This document shows, piece after piece, positions 61,705 through 64,000 of a stretch of 64,000 nucleotides of DNA. The DNA lies in contig NZ_CAEUHO010000001.1 in the NCBI RefSeq assembly GCF_903181435.1, forward strand, positions 2,666,001-2,730,000. Direction: 5' to 3'. The notes below the pieces were generated by a model. The model saw only the letters and a program-made list of their open reading frames with translations, ran no database searches and was not told the origin of the DNA. Source of the stretch: Bacteroides acidifaciens. GTDB taxonomy: Bacteria; Bacteroidota; Bacteroidia; Bacteroidales; Bacteroidaceae. The first letter of the stretch is position 1. Every line of letters begins with the position of its first letter. The position numbers were made by a program, and so were the translations under genes.

Positions 61705-63276
61705 TTAGTTCTTTTTAGCCCACCACAAGTCTGTGTTACCATTATCCGGACCACCCAACATAGAAATTGCTACTTCCAGATTAGCAGAGTTACTATCCTT
61801 TTCCGTAGAAGGATAAGGAAGACGGCGCACCATGCGACTATCGGTAATAGTTCCGATATATCCGGCTGAACTTATGTTGTTTTTCGGAGGAACCATCTCT
61901 GGGTAGCCTGTACGACGGAAGTCATTCCAAGCCTCAAAACCGATCGGATAATTAGCAATCCACTTTTGAGTAATAATCTTCTGAAGTTTGTTAACACCAT
62001 CTTCCCAAGATACAGAAGCTGCTGCGGTTGTAAACGTATAACTATCGCTAGCATTTATGGCATCCGTGAAACCGGTCGGTTTTGTTGTGCTTGACAAATA
62101 ATTACCAGCACTCACTCCATATTGTTCCATAGAAGTTTGGATACCTTGTTCATAATATCCTTTGGCAGCAGCCTCTCCACCGTCAATCCAGCCTTGAAGA
62201 GCAGCTTCCGCTTTCAGGAAATAAGTTTCGGCCGCATAAAATACAGGCATCGGTGAGTTTCTTTCAAATGCTGGCTTCGAATAGTTTGCGCTTGCTCCAT
62301 AAACACCCGGTTGCCCGTAATTATTCTTAAAATTATCACTATTGTTACCCATGCGTGCTCCGCAGTAATTCTGTTTAGACTCCGTCATGTATTTACCAAT
62401 ACGGGGATCGTTATAACCATTCATATAGGCAGAAATCGTAGCATTAACAGCCAAGTCACCCCAGTCTTGTGAAGCCAGACGGAACGGATTATTAGAGGTC
62501 TTCAGGTAAGCATTATCACTGTTGGACTCAATCACGCCACTCTGAATAGCTTCCGCCATCACTTGTTGGGCATATTCGGTATCCACAGCTGCAATACGCA
62601 CAGCCATACGTAATTTCAACGAATTGGCATATTTCACCCATTTACTGAAATCACCCTGATACATAACATCATAGTCTGCATATGCTGTCGAAGTTCCACT
62701 AACACCAGACAGTACTTCAATGCTCTTCGTCAAATCGGTAATCATGTTGTGATACAGTTCCTTAACATCATCATAAGCCACGGCAAATTCACCCTGCCCC
62801 ATCTGAGAATAAGGAATAGGACCATATGTGTCGGCTACACGGAGCATTACGCCTACGCGGATAATGGAAGCCCAAGCATAAATTGTTCCAACACCTCCGG
62901 TCTGTTCCTTCACCTTCAGAAAGTTAGGATAAAAATCCGTGAACAGATCCTTGAAAGGAGTATCCACCCAGTTAAGTTGCGGATTGAATGAACCGAAGTT
63001 GGTACCGTTCCATTTGTTAGTACACGTAAAATAACCGCCATACTGTGAACCCACCATTTGTTCGGTCATCTGGCTATTGTTTTCCTGTTGCGGATTGAGC
63101 AGATAGGTCATCACGGGAAATACCGAACCAACCTTCTCAATCTCAGTCATCTGGTCATCATAAACATCCGTGGGATGTGTATTTAAATCTTCAAAATTTC
63201 CTGTACATGAAGCGAGTAACAACGATGATGCGAAAGTTACTGCGCTTACAGCCTTAATCATATTGATTTTTCTCAT
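61705..63276 (-). CDS. SusD/RagB-family nutrient-binding lipoprotein (PUL 2)
   Basis: A 523-residue lipoprotein from the ATG at 63276 (MRKINMIKAVS; signal SLLLASC, Cys24). It belongs to the SusD-like_2 subgroup: NFEDLNTHPTDVYDDQM after the signal, YAWASIIRVGVMLRVADTYG, FSKWVKYANSLKLRMAVRIA, and the final QKWIANYPIGFEAWNDFRRT. It captures the oligosaccharide for the SusC partner encoded just upstream (17 bases). The substrate is probably the glycan freed by the GH18 enzyme. Confidence 0.95.
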   Translation of the reverse strand: MRKINMIKAVSAVTFASSLLLASCTGNFEDLNTHPTDVYDDQMTEIEKVGSVFPVMTYLLNPQQENNSQMTEQMVGSQYGGYFTCTNKWNGTNFGSFNPQLNWVDTPFKDLFTDFYPNFLKVKEQTGGVGTIYAWASIIRVGVMLRVADTYGPIPYSQMGQGEFAVAYDDVKELYHNMITDLTKSIEVLSGVSGTSTAYADYDVMYQGDFSKWVKYANSLKLRMAVRIAAVDTEYAQQVMAEAIQSGVIESNSDNAYLKTSNNPFRLASQDWGDLAVNATISAYMNGYNDPRIGKYMTESKQNYCGARMGNNSDNFKNNYGQPGVYGASANYSKPAFERNSPMPVFYAAETYFLKAEAALQGWIDGGEAAAKGYYEQGIQTSMEQYGVSAGNYLSSTTKPTGFTDAINASDSYTFTTAAASVSWEDGVNKLQKIITQKWIANYPIGFEAWNDFRRTGYPEMVPPKNNISSAGYIGTITDSRMVRRLPYPSTEKDSNSANLEVAISMLGGPDNGNTDLWWAKKN

Positions 63277-63293
63277 AATTCGTTCCATTTTTT

Positions 63294-64000
63294 TTAGAAT
63301 TGTACTTTTACACTGAAACCCATGTTTCTTAAGCTAGGCTGCATGAAATAATCCACCCCTGTGTAGAACGTACTGGTAGACGACGCCACCTGTTCGGGGT
63401 CGAACGGAGCCTTGCAATAAATCATGGCAAGATTGTTTCCAATCAGGCCCAACGTTACATCGGCTATGTTATGCAGTTTCTTTCTGGAGATAGTGTATTC
63501 CAAACTAACTTCCTGCAAACGAATATTGGTAGCATCATACACATAGAAGTCACTTTCACCGGAACCGGCTGCCACAATACCCAAATAATCCTTGGCAGAA
63601 ATCGTTCTTCCGTTAATCACTACACCACCGGCATCACGCAACTTCGCACTATATTCTGATACACCAAAACGATCCATGAACGCCTGTGTACCGGAAACCA
63701 CATTACCTCCGAAACGACCACTCAATAATACATTCAGGCGGAAACCTTTATAAGTGAACGAGTTTCTCCAACCCATATTGACCTTAGGCAACACAGAACC
63801 AATCTTTCTGTGTTCTGTCTCAATCATAGTAGGCAATCCAGTCTTGGGATCCTGGCTGATATAACCGTTGTTGTCACGCTTGAAGTCACGGTTAGTATAG
63901 ATGTCACCCATTGAACCACCTTCAACCAGACGCAATGTCGGAGCGTTTCCGCTACCCAAACGTGCCTTTTCAACGAAGTCCATTTGGATCAACTCACCTG
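63294..64000 (-). CDS. SusC-family TonB-dependent transporter, C-terminal part (PUL 2)
   Basis: The frame is open to the right edge, so only about the last 235 residues are in the window. They show typical final barrel strands: RNSFTYKGFRLNVLLSGRFGG, EYSAKLRDAGGVVING, the VSLEYTISRKKL segment and IGNNLAMIYCKAPFDPEQV, and an end MGFSVKVQF with the C-terminal Phe needed for outer-membrane insertion. As the first PUL 2 gene seen, it should encode the import channel paired with the SusD-like protein. Whether it carries an STN domain cannot be seen. Confidence 0.95.
   Translation of the reverse strand, partial: GELIQMDFVEKARLGSGNAPTLRLVEGGSMGDIYTNRDFKRDNNGYISQDPKTGLPTMIETEHRKIGSVLPKVNMGWRNSFTYKGFRLNVLLSGRFGGNVVSGTQAFMDRFGVSEYSAKLRDAGGVVINGRTISAKDYLGIVAAGSGESDFYVYDATNIRLQEVSLEYTISRKKLHNIADVTLGLIGNNLAMIYCKAPFDPEQVASSTSTFYTGVDYFMQPSLRNMGFSVKVQF

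Noticed and set aside
1..64000. tRNA and rRNA genes
   Set aside because: I looked for the cloverleaf T-loop GTTCRA and CCA patterns and conserved rRNA stretches and found none I could support.

Overview
The window is a piece of a Bacteroides chromosome, most like the B. thetaiotaomicron / B. ovatus group. The evidence is two SusC/SusD polysaccharide-utilisation loci (PULs), FecR/ECF-sigma regulation, many lipoproteins, a 1105-aa SecA with the extra segment typical of Bacteroidetes, a type III glutamine synthetase, and repeated use of the Bacteroides promoter (TTTG, about 20 nt, TAnnTTTG). All assignments come from reading the sequence; no database was searched.

Layout. 1-7.4 kb: housekeeping and envelope genes on the + strand (cut DUF4105-like protein, alkaline-phosphatase-superfamily protein lacking most metal ligands, SecA, a DUF6340-like lipoprotein, an acidic protein). 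7.5-21.9 kb: PUL 1, read leftward in the order SusC (with STN domain), SusD, SusE/FISUMP protein, DUF4874/DUF4832 protein, GH35 beta-galactosidase, GH89 alpha-N-acetylglucosaminidase, with a FecR anti-sigma factor and a divergent ECF sigma factor. The enzymes point to host glycans bearing alpha-GlcNAc on galactose, such as mucin O-glycans. 22-28.7 kb: a thioredoxin-like/lipoprotein pair, valS, a DUF3810 protein and a WYL regulator. 28.8-29.05 kb: a strong candidate for a structured small RNA with a 6S-like rod. 29.1-32.7 kb: a four-gene operon (PD-(D/E)XK nuclease, secreted protein, zinc-ribbon/DUF805 membrane protein, lipoprotein). 32.7-34.2 kb: an Rpn-family nuclease gene between two copies of a roughly 97-bp repeat. 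34.2-41 kb: mazG, a CpxP-like protein, an anti-sigma-like protein, an ECF sigma factor, an L,D-transpeptidase, RNase Z and ribosomal protein S1.

41-48.3 kb is the most interesting part, a defence-like block. A 1967-aa DUF4011 helicase-nuclease converges on a retron-type reverse transcriptase with an N-terminal membrane segment. Just upstream of the RT gene lies a complete-looking msr-msd RNA gene: a Bacteroides promoter, a1/a2 arms of 10-13 bp, a TTAGC priming motif and an AT-rich msd hairpin. 48.3-55.2 kb: a DUF5686 outer-membrane protein, an AAA/PD-(D/E)XK protein, then an HU-like protein and a helicase-like protein with an altered P-loop, preceded by three operator-like repeats at exact 22-bp spacing. 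55.5-58.6 kb: glutamine synthetase III and a Crp-family regulator whose position fits the carbohydrate-utilisation regulator Cur. 58.6-64 kb: an ECF sigma factor and PUL 2 (cut SusC, SusD, GH18 endoglycosidase, DUF1735/LamG lipoprotein), which suggests N-glycan use.
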